Positions 43,193 through 52,782 of a stretch of 64,000 nt of DNA are shown piece by piece. The notes under the pieces were generated by a model, which saw nothing but the letters and a program-made list of their open reading frames with translations, was not told the DNA's origin and searched no databases. This DNA comes from Paenibacillus gorillae (GTDB taxonomy: Bacteria; Bacillota; Bacilli; Paenibacillales; Paenibacillaceae): NCBI RefSeq assembly GCF_000513275.1, contig NZ_CBVJ010000095.1, positions 117,062-181,061 of the forward strand, given 5' to 3'. Positions within the stretch are counted from its first letter, which is position 1. Each line of letters opens with the position of its first letter. Position numbers and translations under genes: made by a program.

Positions 43193-44194
43193 CTACTTTC
43201 CCACAAAGGGGAAAAGCAGCTTTTGATTTTGCTCCGTATACATATTGCTTTTGGTAATGACGACCGAGTCCGTATCGATCCGCTTCTCAATCCGTTTGCC
43301 ATTAACTGCTTCAATCGCGGCCTTCACGCTCAAGTAGCCCATATTGTAGGGTTTCTGTACGATCGTCGCCTGAATGATGCCTTCCTCCAACTGCTTCACC
43401 TCATCAATGGAGCTGTCGAAGCCTACGAGCTTCACTTTGCCGCCTAGCCCAAACTCCTTGATGGCAAAGCCTGCGCCAACGGTAGACGGCTCGTTCAAGC
43501 CGACAATTCCTTTAAGATCGGGATGCTCCGTCAGCAGCTGCTTCGTAATCGTATACGCTTTGTCGACTAGGCCATCGCTATAATACGTGCCGATAACATC
43601 GAATCGGCCTTCTTCCTCCAGACGCTGGCGAACGCCCTGCTCCCGCTCCAATTGCGTCGAGGTTCCCTGAATATAGCTCATAATAGCAACCTTCGCATCG
43701 CCATCGAACAGCTTGGAGAGTTCATCTCCGGCTTTCCGTCCGGCAGCCAGATTATCAGTTGCGATAAAGCTTAGCGCATCATCGCTATTAATACTGGAGT
43801 CTACCGTAATCAGCTTAATGCCTGCAGCCACAATTCGCTCAGCTACAGGAATAAGCCCATTATAATCCGTCGCGGCAAGCACGATCGCGTCAGGCTTGTC
43901 GATAATCGCCTGCTCCAGCTGTGCAATCTGGACATCAATCTCACTTTCCTGCGGCGGACCGATCACCTTCGCTTTGGCGTCGAACTCGCTCGCCGCGTCG
44001 TTCACCCCGTCAATGAGCACCTTCCAGAAATCGACGATCTGTTCGGTTGATTTGACGGAAACGATAATCTGCGGCTGCTTATCCGGTTTGACGTTAACAG
44101 CCCATTGAAATACAGCGTAAACCGCAATACTGGCCGCTAGCGCAAGAACGGCAATAATAACTGCCAACGGAATCCGCGGTGTCATGCGTTTCAT
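43193..44194 (-). CDS. Membrane-anchored periplasmic-type sugar-binding protein, likely kinase co-sensor (XylFII-like)
   Basis: A 333-residue type-I binding protein (family of RbsB) in which an uncleaved N-terminal helix (about 9-30) replaces a lipobox: no cysteine occurs near the signal region. The binding fold is complete (VLAATDYNG, LITVDSSINSDDALSFIATDN, GLNEPSTVGAG, LVGFDSSIDEVKQLEEG). The gene starts in the stop of the histidine kinase gene (ATGA overlap 44191-44194), so the two are tightly co-translated. In clostridia such an anchored protein (XylFII) binds xylose and activates a LytS/YesM-type kinase; the arrangement here suggests the same. A separate lipoprotein at 39373 serves transport. 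Confidence 0.82.
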   Translation of the reverse strand: MKRMTPRIPLAVIIAVLALAASIAVYAVFQWAVNVKPDKQPQIIVSVKSTEQIVDFWKVLIDGVNDAASEFDAKAKVIGPPQESEIDVQIAQLEQAIIDKPDAIVLAATDYNGLIPVAERIVAAGIKLITVDSSINSDDALSFIATDNLAAGRKAGDELSKLFDGDAKVAIMSYIQGTSTQLEREQGVRQRLEEEGRFDVIGTYYSDGLVDKAYTITKQLLTEHPDLKGIVGLNEPSTVGAGFAIKEFGLGGKVKLVGFDSSIDEVKQLEEGIIQATIVQKPYNMGYLSVKAAIEAVNGKRIEKRIDTDSVVITKSNMYTEQNQKLLFPFVGK

Positions 44195-45966
44195 TGCGCT
44201 TGTCCCCCTTTTTCGAAGGAAGCGTCAATGACGGCAATTTTTACGAGGACGGTCGTTCCCTCCCCCGGCCTGCTCTCATAGAACAGTCCGTATTCCTTGC
44301 CGAAATAGAGCTGGATCCGCTCATGCACATTCACGACGCCCACTCCTTTGCTTTCATGATCACTCTTTCGCGGCTCCAGTATCGTACGGAGGGTGTCCCC
44401 GTCCATGCCAACGCCGTTATCGCTGACGCGAAACCAGATCGAGCCTTCGCTCTCGAACCCAGAGACGATGATCTCACCCGTCCCGACCTTGTTCTTAATG
44501 CCGTGATAAATGGCGTTCTCCAGCAGCGGCTGCAGCAGCACCTTCAACGTCCGGTATTGCATAATGCCGGGTTCGACGTCAATGTGGAAGTCGAGCTTAT
44601 CGGTATAGCGCATCTTTTGAATCGTTAAATAGTTGGCGACATGCTCGATTTCCGTGCGTATCGATACGAGCTCCTGCCCGCGGCTGATCGATGCGCGGAA
44701 CAGCTTGGCCAAAGCGGAGGTCATCAGTACAACCTCCTCCGATTTTTTCCCCTCAGCCATCCAGATAATCGAATCGAGCGTGTTGTATAAAAAATGCGGA
44801 TTGATCTGCGACTGCAGAGCGCTCAGCTCGCTTTTCCGCTTAAATTCCTGTTCTTGCACAACCTGGTTCATCAGTTCTTCGATTCGGACGACCATCAGAT
44901 TAAACGAACGCGCCAAGCTGGCGATTTCCTTCGGATTCTCGATCGGAACACGAATGTTGAAGGTTCCCTTCTCGACTTTTTTCATATGCTCCTGCAGCTG
45001 CTTGATCGGCTTGGACACATTCCGCGAGATGAAGTAGGCAAGCAGCAAGCCAACCAGCAGGCAAAAGATACCCGCCGCGACAAAAGAAAGCTGCATCTCC
45101 CGCTCATTCGCGATAAGCTCAGCGGTGTAGGAGACGCCGACGATTTTCCAGCCGAAGCCGGTATCCTGAACGGTATAGATGCGTCTTTGCCCGCCTTCGT
45201 TAAGCTCGAAGCTTCCGCTTCCCTGCTTCAGCACCTCGTCAATTCTCTCAGTCTTCAAATTGCTGTACACCAGCTGCTGCTGCGGATGATACACGATATT
45301 TCCTGCCGAATCGACGATAAAGACATAGCCGCGCTTGCTCAGATCGATATTGTTCAGCGTATCGTTAATAACGCTAAAGTTCAGGTCGACTAGCAGCACG
45401 CCAAGCGCCTTCCTTTGATCCTGACTCCACAGCTCGCGGCTGAGGGAGACGACCCACCCGTATTCATCTTTAAACACAGGCTGTACATGCGAAGAGGATA
45501 CGACAATTCGGCCCGCCGCCTTTTTCGCATTGACGTACCATTCCTGTTCCTTCAGCGATATATTCGGATTCAGCTCAGCGTCCTTCCGGTCCGAGACGAA
45601 ACGGCCGTTATAGCCGAACACATTGATGGAGGCAATGTCCTTGCGCGAGACGATGATGGATTGGAAATAGTCCGATACTTTGCTGCCCTTATCCTCAGCG
45701 GCGCTGCTGTCGGCAGCGACAAACGCCCGGACGTCCTCGTTGTTCAGCGCCAGCTGCGATATATTTTCCATGCTTGTAATGTAGGTCTGAATGTTCGCAT
45801 TCACCTGCCTGATAAGCTCGGCTGTATAGTCTTGGGCCGTCTCTCGTACGGAAGAAGCTGACAACTGGTAGGACATAACGCCAAGCAGAACTGCCGTCAG
45901 CAAAATCAGACAGGCGATAGCTGCCGCAATGTTGGTCTGAATGCTTTTAAATTTGAAAATATCCAT
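44191..45966 (-). CDS. YesM/LytS-type sensor histidine kinase with CACHE-like domain
   Basis: A 591-residue kinase: helix 11-33, extracellular dCACHE-like domain (about 40-285, with DIASINVFGYNGRFVSDR and QEWYVNAKK), helix 293-315, HAMP, phospho-acceptor His391 in SQINPHFLYNTLDSI, and an ATPase domain with ENAIYHGIKNK and DNGVGMDGDTL. It has its own ligand-binding domain and a co-translated anchored binding protein, so two inputs are possible. It lies 9 bp downstream of its response regulator and 4 bp overlaps the co-sensor. Confidence 0.93.
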   Translation of the reverse strand: MDIFKFKSIQTNIAAAIACLILLTAVLLGVMSYQLSASSVRETAQDYTAELIRQVNANIQTYITSMENISQLALNNEDVRAFVAADSSAAEDKGSKVSDYFQSIIVSRKDIASINVFGYNGRFVSDRKDAELNPNISLKEQEWYVNAKKAAGRIVVSSSHVQPVFKDEYGWVVSLSRELWSQDQRKALGVLLVDLNFSVINDTLNNIDLSKRGYVFIVDSAGNIVYHPQQQLVYSNLKTERIDEVLKQGSGSFELNEGGQRRIYTVQDTGFGWKIVGVSYTAELIANEREMQLSFVAAGIFCLLVGLLLAYFISRNVSKPIKQLQEHMKKVEKGTFNIRVPIENPKEIASLARSFNLMVVRIEELMNQVVQEQEFKRKSELSALQSQINPHFLYNTLDSIIWMAEGKKSEEVVLMTSALAKLFRASISRGQELVSIRTEIEHVANYLTIQKMRYTDKLDFHIDVEPGIMQYRTLKVLLQPLLENAIYHGIKNKVGTGEIIVSGFESEGSIWFRVSDNGVGMDGDTLRTILEPRKSDHESKGVGVVNVHERIQLYFGKEYGLFYESRPGEGTTVLVKIAVIDASFEKGGQAQ

Positions 45967-45975
45967 AGCCGCCGA

Positions 45976-47604
45976 TCACGCTCGTTCCGCGGACGTCTTC
46001 TGCCGATATTCAGTCGGGGAGTCGCCGGTATGCTTTTTGAACAATACGCTAAAATATTGCGCGTCGGGGTAGCCGGATTTCGCCGCGATTTCGTACGTCC
46101 GCAGTCCGGTAAACTTCAGCAGCTCCTTCGCCTTGTCCATCCGCACTGCTGTCAAATATTCAACGAAGGTTTTGCCTGTATGGGATTTGAATGCAGCGCT
46201 GAAATAGCTGACGCTCATAAGCACCTGCTTGCTCACCGTTTTAACCGACAGCTCGCTCTCTCCATAATGATCGTGAATATAAGCGAGCGCCTCCTTCATC
46301 TGCTGCCGGCACTGGTCGTCACGTGCTTCTGCTACGCTGTTCACGGCCCGGCGGCACGCTTCCTTAAGCCAATCGCTTATTTCATCCAGCGTGCGGAAAG
46401 AGTAGATCGCCGTTAAAGGATTGACGCCGGGGCCAAACACGTCTGCCTCCTCGCAGCCCAATTCCTCCAGTGCCTGCATGACTGCAATTAGGGTGCGCTG
46501 CAGCCGGATGTAGCTCTGGTCGATGGTGAGCATAGCCGTGCGATGCCGATTGATCGCCGTATCAACGGCGTGGTCCACTTCGTCGGCTGTACCCGTCTTA
46601 ATGCCTGCGACTAGCAGCCGGTCATATTCCTGCGAATAGTCAGCCTTACGCCCGCTTCTCGGCTCCATGTCGGAAATGCTAATGACGCGATTGCCGCCAA
46701 GCAGCAGCCGGTACTCCAGCGCCGATACGGCGGCTTGGCAGGATTCGCTAATATGCCGGAGGCTGACAGCAGGTGTTCCTATGCCTACCGATACCGTTCG
46801 CCGCAGGAATTGCTCAGCAGCGAGCCGAATTTTGTCAGCCAGCTCCTGAGCCCGGTCATGCAGCTCCGGCTGGTTACCCGATAGTACCGCCATCACCTTT
46901 TCCTCACGGCTGCGAAAAACTTCGGATACCGTATCATCCTCGCTAAGAAGCTCCTGCGTCACATTATAGATGGCAAAACGGAGCAGCTCCCGATCGGCAG
47001 CGGCTGTAGGCCCGGCTCCCCGCTCCAGCAGATCAAGATCAATCGCGAGCGCTTCATAGTCCGGACCGGGCAGCTCAATCCCGAAAAAGGTAAGCCGTTC
47101 TGCCAGCTCTCCCTCTCGAATTGAGGATGTTGCCAGACGATCCAGAAAACGCTCCTTGAGTACAGGCATACTTTCCCGAAGCTGGCGCTGCAGCCGGTCC
47201 AGCTCCTCCCTATCCTTTCTCTGCTCATCCAGCTCCGCTTTTATTTTTTGCAGCACGGCCGTTAGTTCAGCAGCCGTAATCGGCTTCAGAATGAAATCAT
47301 TCACCTTGAGCTTAACGGCGCGCTGCGCATAATCGAAATCATCGTAGCCGGTCAAAATAACGACCTTCATTTCCGGATGCTTCGCTTTGACCGCTTGCGT
47401 CAGCTCAAGCCCGTCCATGAACGGCATATTGATGTCGGTCAGTACGACATCGGGCTGTATGCGTTCAATGGCATCCAACGCTTCAACGCCATTCTCGCAA
47501 TCCGCCGCGCATTCAAAGCCTAGCGTCTGCCATTCTATTCTGTCGCGGATGCCGACACGCACAACCGCCTCGTCATCGACCAGCACGATTTTATACACGA
47601 TCAT
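45976..47604 (-). CDS. YesN-type response regulator with AraC DNA-binding domain
   Basis: A 542-residue regulator with receiver domain (phospho-acceptor Asp57 in VVLTDINMPFM; Thr in ILTGYDDF; Lys in FILKP), a coiled linker (about 115-150, EQRKDREELDRLQRQLRE), a long middle region and a C-terminal AraC domain (about 440-535; SVSYFSAAFKSHTGKTFVEY and SGYPDAQYFSVLFKKHTG). It heads the operon and should activate the downstream sugar transporter genes. An ATG directly behind GGGGGA and a GTG two codons later are both possible starts; the GTG has better spacing. Confidence 0.94.
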   Translation of the reverse strand: MIVYKIVLVDDEAVVRVGIRDRIEWQTLGFECAADCENGVEALDAIERIQPDVVLTDINMPFMDGLELTQAVKAKHPEMKVVILTGYDDFDYAQRAVKLKVNDFILKPITAAELTAVLQKIKAELDEQRKDREELDRLQRQLRESMPVLKERFLDRLATSSIREGELAERLTFFGIELPGPDYEALAIDLDLLERGAGPTAAADRELLRFAIYNVTQELLSEDDTVSEVFRSREEKVMAVLSGNQPELHDRAQELADKIRLAAEQFLRRTVSVGIGTPAVSLRHISESCQAAVSALEYRLLLGGNRVISISDMEPRSGRKADYSQEYDRLLVAGIKTGTADEVDHAVDTAINRHRTAMLTIDQSYIRLQRTLIAVMQALEELGCEEADVFGPGVNPLTAIYSFRTLDEISDWLKEACRRAVNSVAEARDDQCRQQMKEALAYIHDHYGESELSVKTVSKQVLMSVSYFSAAFKSHTGKTFVEYLTAVRMDKAKELLKFTGLRTYEIAAKSGYPDAQYFSVLFKKHTGDSPTEYRQKTSAERA

Positions 47605-47646
47605 TCCCCCGTTATTCCGTTCCGGTTTGGTAATGTATGCGCTTTT

Positions 47647-47674
47647 ATTATAGCATTCGGCAATAACGCGGCAA
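47647..47674 (-). promoter_or_regulatory. Sigma-A promoter of the YesN/YesM/sugar transporter operon
   Basis: On the minus strand TTGCCG (47669-47674), a 16-bp spacer and consensus TATAAT (47647-47652), about 43 bp before the start codon of the response regulator. Confidence 0.65.
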
Positions 47675-47700
47675 CTTAAAAATAACAGGGAAAAGAAAAA

Positions 47701-47726
47701 GCGAGACTGTCAACTGCCCAGCTCGC
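47701..47726 (-). terminator. Terminator overlapping the end of the padR gene
   Basis: GCGAG (47701-47705, extendable to AAGCGAG) pairs with CTCGC (47722-47726), followed on the minus strand by TTTTTCTTTTCC. The stem includes the last codons of the padR-type gene. Confidence 0.6.
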
Positions 47727-48237
47727 TTAATGCCCATTTGCAAAATTGAAGATTCGCTTCCACATCCATGACCCGTTTCTTGATGAGCAGATAACGTCCG
47801 AAAAATTTTTCTCCGCCTTCTCCGGCTCGTTCCTTCTCCACACCATCCATCAGCAGCTGATAGCGTTCCAGCTCACTTAAGCAAAAAGCGGCGCGTGCCT
47901 GCAGCAATTGTCTCGCCTTATCAGGCTCGGCCAGCCAGATCGCATACAACTTAATATGCAAATCATCCTTAAGCACCGGCATGCCGGCAGACTCACCGGC
48001 CCATTCGCTCAGCTTAGCCAGTCCGGATTCTGTAATGGTGTATTCCTTCTTGTCCGGCTTGTCCGATTGCTCGATCAGCTCAAACGTAATATAGCCGAAC
48101 TGCTCCATCTGCGACAGCAGCGGATAAATCTGGCTATGGCCCGCTTGCCATAGCGGTTTGACGCGTTGGGACAAATCATAGCCGGTGCGCGGCCCAACGC
48201 TTAGCAGTGCCAGAAGGCCGTAAGATAGAGTATTCAT
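47710..48237 (-). CDS. PadR family transcriptional regulator
   Basis: A 175-residue repressor. The N-terminal winged helix of the PadR family is clear (LSYGLLALLSVGPRTGYDLSQRVKP, SQIYPLLSQMEQFGYI, KKEYTITESGLAKL) and is followed by the Vir_C-type dimerisation helices (about 100-170). Such regulators bind ATGT-N8-ACAT sites and are released by toxic or phenolic compounds. Two such sites lie in the intergenic region shared with the divergent exporter gene, so it most likely represses that gene and itself. AGGAGG lies 11 bp before the ATG. Confidence 0.93.
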   Translation of the reverse strand: MNTLSYGLLALLSVGPRTGYDLSQRVKPLWQAGHSQIYPLLSQMEQFGYITFELIEQSDKPDKKEYTITESGLAKLSEWAGESAGMPVLKDDLHIKLYAIWLAEPDKARQLLQARAAFCLSELERYQLLMDGVEKERAGEGGEKFFGRYLLIKKRVMDVEANLQFCKWALSELGS

Positions 48238-48291
48238 TCGTTAGAGAGCCTCCTATGCTTATTAATCCGTTTACATGCGAAATTATATTCA

Positions 48292-48365
48292 TATGTCAAA
48301 ATTGACATAACGAACGCACAGGACTACGATAGATACATCATTATTATATGTATAAATAGACATAT
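48292..48365 (+). promoter_or_regulatory. MFS promoter with two PadR operators
   Basis: Plus-strand promoter: TTGACA (48302-48307), 17 bp, TACGAT (48325-48330). Operator 1 is the inverted repeat TATGTCAA/TTGACATA (48292-48309), which includes the -35 hexamer. Operator 2 is ATATGT-N8-ACATAT (48346-48365), just downstream of the start site. Both have the exact ATGT-N8-ACAT spacing of PadR boxes, so the promoter would be blocked from both sides. Confidence 0.82.
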
Positions 48366-48397
48366 CATCAATCAGGCCGTCAGGGAGGAAAAACTTC

Positions 48398-49861
48398 GTG
48401 TCCAACAGCAATTCAGCCTCAACCATTCATTTCTGGCCGATTATGATCGCCATCTTCTTCGGCACCTTCGTCTCCGTGTTAGCGACCACAACGATTAATA
48501 TCGCGGTTCCGCTCTTAATGGATCATTTTAATACTGGATTAGGCACGATGCAATGGATGGTCACCGGTTTCATGCTGGCCACTGGCGTAACGGCTCCATT
48601 AACCGGCTATTTAGGCGGAAGATTTAGTTACAAACGGCTGTATTTATTCGCACTCGTCGGCTTTACCTTCTTCTCTTTCCTATGCGCTGTAGCTTGGAGC
48701 GCACCTTCCCTCATCGTATTCCGCATGCTTCAGGGTGCATGCAGCGGATTGATTATGTCCAGTACGATGACGATTATTTTTCAAGTGATTCCGAAAGAAC
48801 GCAGGCCTTTCGCCGTTAGCCTCTGGTCGTTATCGGCAATGGTTGCTCCAGCCATCGGTCCGACTTTCAGCGGCTGGCTGCTGCAGAATGCCAGCTGGCA
48901 TTGGTTGTTTCTCATTAATATACCTGTGGGTATCATTGCCGTCCTTTTGACAAAAACTTTAATACCCTACTACCGGATGAACGTCCCGAAATCATTGGAT
49001 CTAGCTGGTCTGTTAACTGTAGTACTCGGAAGCTTGGCGCTGCTGACGGCATTCAGCCAAGGACATAGCTGGGGCTGGGCTTCTGTAAAAACATTGGGCT
49101 TGCTTGTTGGAGGCGCTGTACTGCTCGCTTTATTCGTCTGGCGCGAGCTGACGGCGGAGGTGCCGCTGCTGAACCTGCGGGTGTTCCGCAATCGGCGGTT
49201 CACGATTATGCTGTCCATTTACAGCCTGATTACAGTTGCTATGTACAGCGGGACGTATCTTGCACCGCTGTTCCTTCAAACCGTACGAGGCGCAACGCCG
49301 CTGGAAACAGGATTGATTTTGCTGCCCTCCTCGGTGCTGCTGGCATTGCTCAGTCCCATTGCCGGCAAGCTTTATCCGAAGCTCGGTCCGGTCAAAATGA
49401 TTTCGCTTGGCATCGCCTTCATCTTTGCCGGCCTTTTCCTGATGAGCTGGCTTCGGGTCGACATCTCGTACAGCTTTATTCTGTGGGCGATGGTGCTTCG
49501 CAATATCGGCATCGGCTTCTCTTCGGTACCGAGCAGCACCGCTTCTATGGAAGAGATTACGCCGGAGTGGTCAGGTCATGCCACTTCAATCAACAATTGG
49601 ATACGTAATGTGCTTAGCTCCTTCGCCATCGCCATGTTCACCTCTATGTTGTCGAGTAGAGCAGCCTTCCACTCCCATGAAATTATTCGTGCAGGAGGCG
49701 CTGCTGGTACGGCATCTGCCGATTCGGTGCGGCTGCTGTCGTTCACGATGGGTGTGAACGATGTATTTGTCGCCGGCGCGCTTGTCGTGCTGCTGGCACT
49801 TCCGCTGCTGCTGCTCGCCCGCCGCAAACGACTGCCGGTTAACGCTCTGCAAGGTGTATAG
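48398..49861 (+). CDS. MFS drug exporter, DHA2 (EmrB/QacA) family
   Basis: A 487-residue exporter with fourteen transmembrane helices. It has motif A-like GYLGGRFSYKRLYL, the antiporter motif C region around VAPAIGPTFSGWLL, and the family phrase LFLINIPVGIIAV. It starts with GTG 9 bp after GGGAGG. The divergent padR gene and two PadR boxes indicate inducible expression on exposure to its substrate, probably a hydrophobic drug or phenolic. A terminator follows 40 bp after the stop. Confidence 0.93.
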   Translation: MSNSNSASTIHFWPIMIAIFFGTFVSVLATTTINIAVPLLMDHFNTGLGTMQWMVTGFMLATGVTAPLTGYLGGRFSYKRLYLFALVGFTFFSFLCAVAWSAPSLIVFRMLQGACSGLIMSSTMTIIFQVIPKERRPFAVSLWSLSAMVAPAIGPTFSGWLLQNASWHWLFLINIPVGIIAVLLTKTLIPYYRMNVPKSLDLAGLLTVVLGSLALLTAFSQGHSWGWASVKTLGLLVGGAVLLALFVWRELTAEVPLLNLRVFRNRRFTIMLSIYSLITVAMYSGTYLAPLFLQTVRGATPLETGLILLPSSVLLALLSPIAGKLYPKLGPVKMISLGIAFIFAGLFLMSWLRVDISYSFILWAMVLRNIGIGFSSVPSSTASMEEITPEWSGHATSINNWIRNVLSSFAIAMFTSMLSSRAAFHSHEIIRAGGAAGTASADSVRLLSFTMGVNDVFVAGALVVLLALPLLLLARRKRLPVNALQGV

Positions 49862-49900
49862 TATTCGCAACTAAATTGCCTGTTATAGAATATAGAAAAA

Positions 49901-49930
49901 CCTTTCCCGCATTGCGGAAAAGGCTTTTTT
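49901..49930. terminator. Bidirectional terminator between exporter and chitinase genes
   Basis: Stem CCTTTCCCGC (49901-49910) with GCGGAAAAGG (49914-49923), one mismatch. It is followed by seven T on the plus strand and by T-rich sequence on the minus strand; the two genes converge here. Confidence 0.85.
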
Positions 49931-49943
49931 TGTAGTGTCTCTT

Positions 49944-52496
49944 CTAAGGCCTCAACTGCCACAGGGCTGCAGCGTTTGCCGGCTCCCAGCTTACGATAGA
50001 GGTATGATTTTGCAGGCATGTATAGGTTTTACCGCCATAGGACACGACATCTCCCGGCTTATACGTTATGCCGGCTGCCCACGCTGCCGTATTCCCGGTA
50101 TTAGAATTCGCCGTCGTCGTTGCACTCACCGCTGAACTGGGTGCAGAGACGTTGCCTGCCGCATCCTTCGCAGCAACTGTGAACGTGTACGCTGTATTCG
50201 AAGTTAGGCCATTCACAACTGCTGTCGTGCCAGTTGCTGCAAGCGATTGCGCATTGCCGTAAAAAACTGTATAGCCAGTGACACCAACATTATCAGTCGA
50301 GGCGTTCCAGCTTAACGTAATGGATGTCGTGCTTACTGCCGAGGCTTGCAGCCCGGCCGGTACGGAAGGGGCAGACGTATCTGCCGTTCCGCCTCCACCG
50401 CCGCTGCCGCCGCACACGCCAATAAGCTTCCAGACTCCCCATTCTCCGCTCAGATCAGGACGGTCGCCCTGTGTCCACCATTTTGCTTCGTAAAGCTGGC
50501 CGTTATAAGATGCCCGTTGGCCCCCCGGGAATACGCCCGTTGCCGTCCAAGGCGTTGCTGTACAAGCTGGTACTGCTGAGGTCTTCACTGTCAGCGCTGC
50601 GCTTGCACCCGAGACGTTGCCTGCCGCATCTGACGCTCTAACCGTAAATGTGTATTGCGTGTCGGCTGTCAGACCGGAAATCGTTGCTGATGTTCCTGTC
50701 GCTTGCACCGAATTGCCTGCTCCATACGAGACTGTGTAACCTGTTACACCGACATTGTCTGTCGATGCCGTCCAATTGAGCGTGATGCTCGTTGCATCTA
50801 CTCCAGATGCCACTAGACCCGCAGGTACACTAGGCGGTGTCGTATCCACGACAGGTGCTGTCGTCCTCACTATGAGTGCCACACTTGGGGCTGAGACGTT
50901 GCCTGCCGCATCAGCAGCTCTAACAGTAATCGTATAATCCGTATTCGGTGTTAAACCGTTAATCGTCGCGGAGGTTCCATTCGACACAAGCGTACCGCTG
51001 CCGTAGGAGACGGTGTAGTTTTTAACCCCTACATTGTCCGTCGAAGCCGTCCAATTGAGCGTAATACTCGTCGACGTTACATTTACCGCATTCACTCCAG
51101 AAGGAACGCTTGGCGCGATTGTATCAGGCGGAGCTGCCGGCCCTTGCAGGTCAGCTTTCAGCTTAGCCAGCAGCACCGACTGCCGGTCGCCGGAGAACTC
51201 CCAGAACATCGCACCGCCAAGCCCTTTACTTTTAATAAAATCAGTTTTATGTCCGAATGATTCCACATCATCATAAGAGATAAAAAGTCCGTTGCTCGGA
51301 TTGTACAGGTAAGGCACCTTCGCTACATTGTTCCAGTAACGGGTGTAACCGTTTTTATTAATATAGTTGGCTGCCAGATCAGAATAGTCGAACGAGCCTG
51401 CCTCGAACGTACCAACCGATGCTGGTCCTGTACAGTTTTTGTACTGTCCGTTTCCGGCTGATTGACAACCCTGCCAGCCTCGGCCGTAGAATGGAGTGCC
51501 CATGACGAGCTTGCTTGGCGGTACACCTGCATTCAAGTGGCCGTTAACTCCGGCCTCTACATTGTAGACCGTGGCGTTAGGCACGCCTGCAGTTGCTGCT
51601 GCGGGATCATTGTACAGCGGCGCATTATGACCGCTGATCGTTTGCCAGCCGCCATTAAAGTCATAGGTCATAATATTGATCCAGTCGACGACCTGAGCAA
51701 TCGCGCTAAGCTCTGTATTCGTAACAAAGGATTGACTCGCACCCGATGCGATAGTCAATAAATACCTTTTGCCGTCCTGTGTACCCGCCGCATCCAGCTT
51801 TGTCCGGATGGCATTGAGCAAAAGCGTATAATTTTGCTTATCCTGAGGGCGGACGCTATTGCCGTCAAGACCGCCGCTTACCGGATACTCCCAGTCCAGA
51901 TCGACACCGTCGAACTGATATTTGCGCAGGAAGTCTACGGCCGAATTCGCAAATACCTCGCGAGTAGCTGCGGTGGCCGCCACATCGGAGAAGCGGTTTG
52001 ACCATGACCAGCCGCCAACCGAAATGATGGTTTTCAACTGCGGGTTGGCTGCTTTCAGCTTAATAAGCTGCTTGAAATTACCACGGAGCGGATCATTCCA
52101 GTTGTCTCCCGGATTCGTTTTTTGAGCGTCAATAAAAGGATCTCCCATAACAATCGTCCCATTTGGCGCATTCATTACGCCGTTCTCGTCTTGACAGGTC
52201 CAGGTTTGAGGATTCGGACTGGAGGGGGATGAATTGCCGTGAATGCCGTTCCAGCAAATATCCGCGAATGCGTAATTGATATGCGTCACCTTGGAAGCGT
52301 CCATATCCCATACCTGATAATTGCGCCCGTAGGCTCCCCATGCCGGATAGTAGCCGATGATTTTGTAGGACGATGCGTCAGCCGCCTCCGCCTTTGATGC
52401 GCCTATTCCCGGAACCGGTACAATCGACAATACTAGAGCCAATAGAATAGCAAACAACACCATACGCCTCATGACATACAAACCGCCTGTTTTCAA
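49944..52496 (-). CDS. Secreted multidomain chitinase (GH18, three FnIII, two chitin-binding modules)
   Basis: An 850-residue secreted enzyme. Signal peptide to about residue 39 (AEAA). GH18 barrel about 43-455, with SVGGWS on strand three and the catalytic DGVDLDWE (Asp196-Glu203, Glu203 the acid/base), NIMTYDFNGGW and GGAMFWEFSGD. Then FnIII-1 (about 463-548), FnIII-2 (555-640), a CBM5/12-type module (645-690, KWWTQGDRPD), FnIII-3 (705-790), and a C-terminal CBM5/12-type module (803-850, AAWAAGITYKPGDVV). It degrades chitin outside the cell, and its products could feed the GH20/GH3 locus. The start is a TTG 5 bp after AAGGAGGT. It is a single gene. Confidence 0.95.
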   Translation of the reverse strand: MKTGGLYVMRRMVLFAILLALVLSIVPVPGIGASKAEAADASSYKIIGYYPAWGAYGRNYQVWDMDASKVTHINYAFADICWNGIHGNSSPSSPNPQTWTCQDENGVMNAPNGTIVMGDPFIDAQKTNPGDNWNDPLRGNFKQLIKLKAANPQLKTIISVGGWSWSNRFSDVAATAATREVFANSAVDFLRKYQFDGVDLDWEYPVSGGLDGNSVRPQDKQNYTLLLNAIRTKLDAAGTQDGKRYLLTIASGASQSFVTNTELSAIAQVVDWINIMTYDFNGGWQTISGHNAPLYNDPAAATAGVPNATVYNVEAGVNGHLNAGVPPSKLVMGTPFYGRGWQGCQSAGNGQYKNCTGPASVGTFEAGSFDYSDLAANYINKNGYTRYWNNVAKVPYLYNPSNGLFISYDDVESFGHKTDFIKSKGLGGAMFWEFSGDRQSVLLAKLKADLQGPAAPPDTIAPSVPSGVNAVNVTSTSITLNWTASTDNVGVKNYTVSYGSGTLVSNGTSATINGLTPNTDYTITVRAADAAGNVSAPSVALIVRTTAPVVDTTPPSVPAGLVASGVDATSITLNWTASTDNVGVTGYTVSYGAGNSVQATGTSATISGLTADTQYTFTVRASDAAGNVSGASAALTVKTSAVPACTATPWTATGVFPGGQRASYNGQLYEAKWWTQGDRPDLSGEWGVWKLIGVCGGSGGGGGTADTSAPSVPAGLQASAVSTTSITLSWNASTDNVGVTGYTVFYGNAQSLAATGTTAVVNGLTSNTAYTFTVAAKDAAGNVSAPSSAVSATTTANSNTGNTAAWAAGITYKPGDVVSYGGKTYTCLQNHTSIVSWEPANAAALWQLRP

Positions 52497-52782
52497 ATCA
52501 TTACCTCCTTATAAAATGGGTTTGATATAAAAATTTTCGATACCGTAAGCACCGAAAATACTGTAAACCCTGTGTGTCATCACCCTCTTCTCAGCCCTAT
52601 TATCTAAAAATGGCAGCGCCTATTAAAAGGATAACTTTGGACGCTTAAGGGATAAAAACATCCAAAATCAGTAAAATATGAGTCTAATTTCATATAAAAC
52701 CCAACTGCCGGTTCGACACGCACTGAAAAATGGTTCCTTCGGCCCCTGCCTTCGACATAAACCTCGGAAGTGCTGCACAAAA

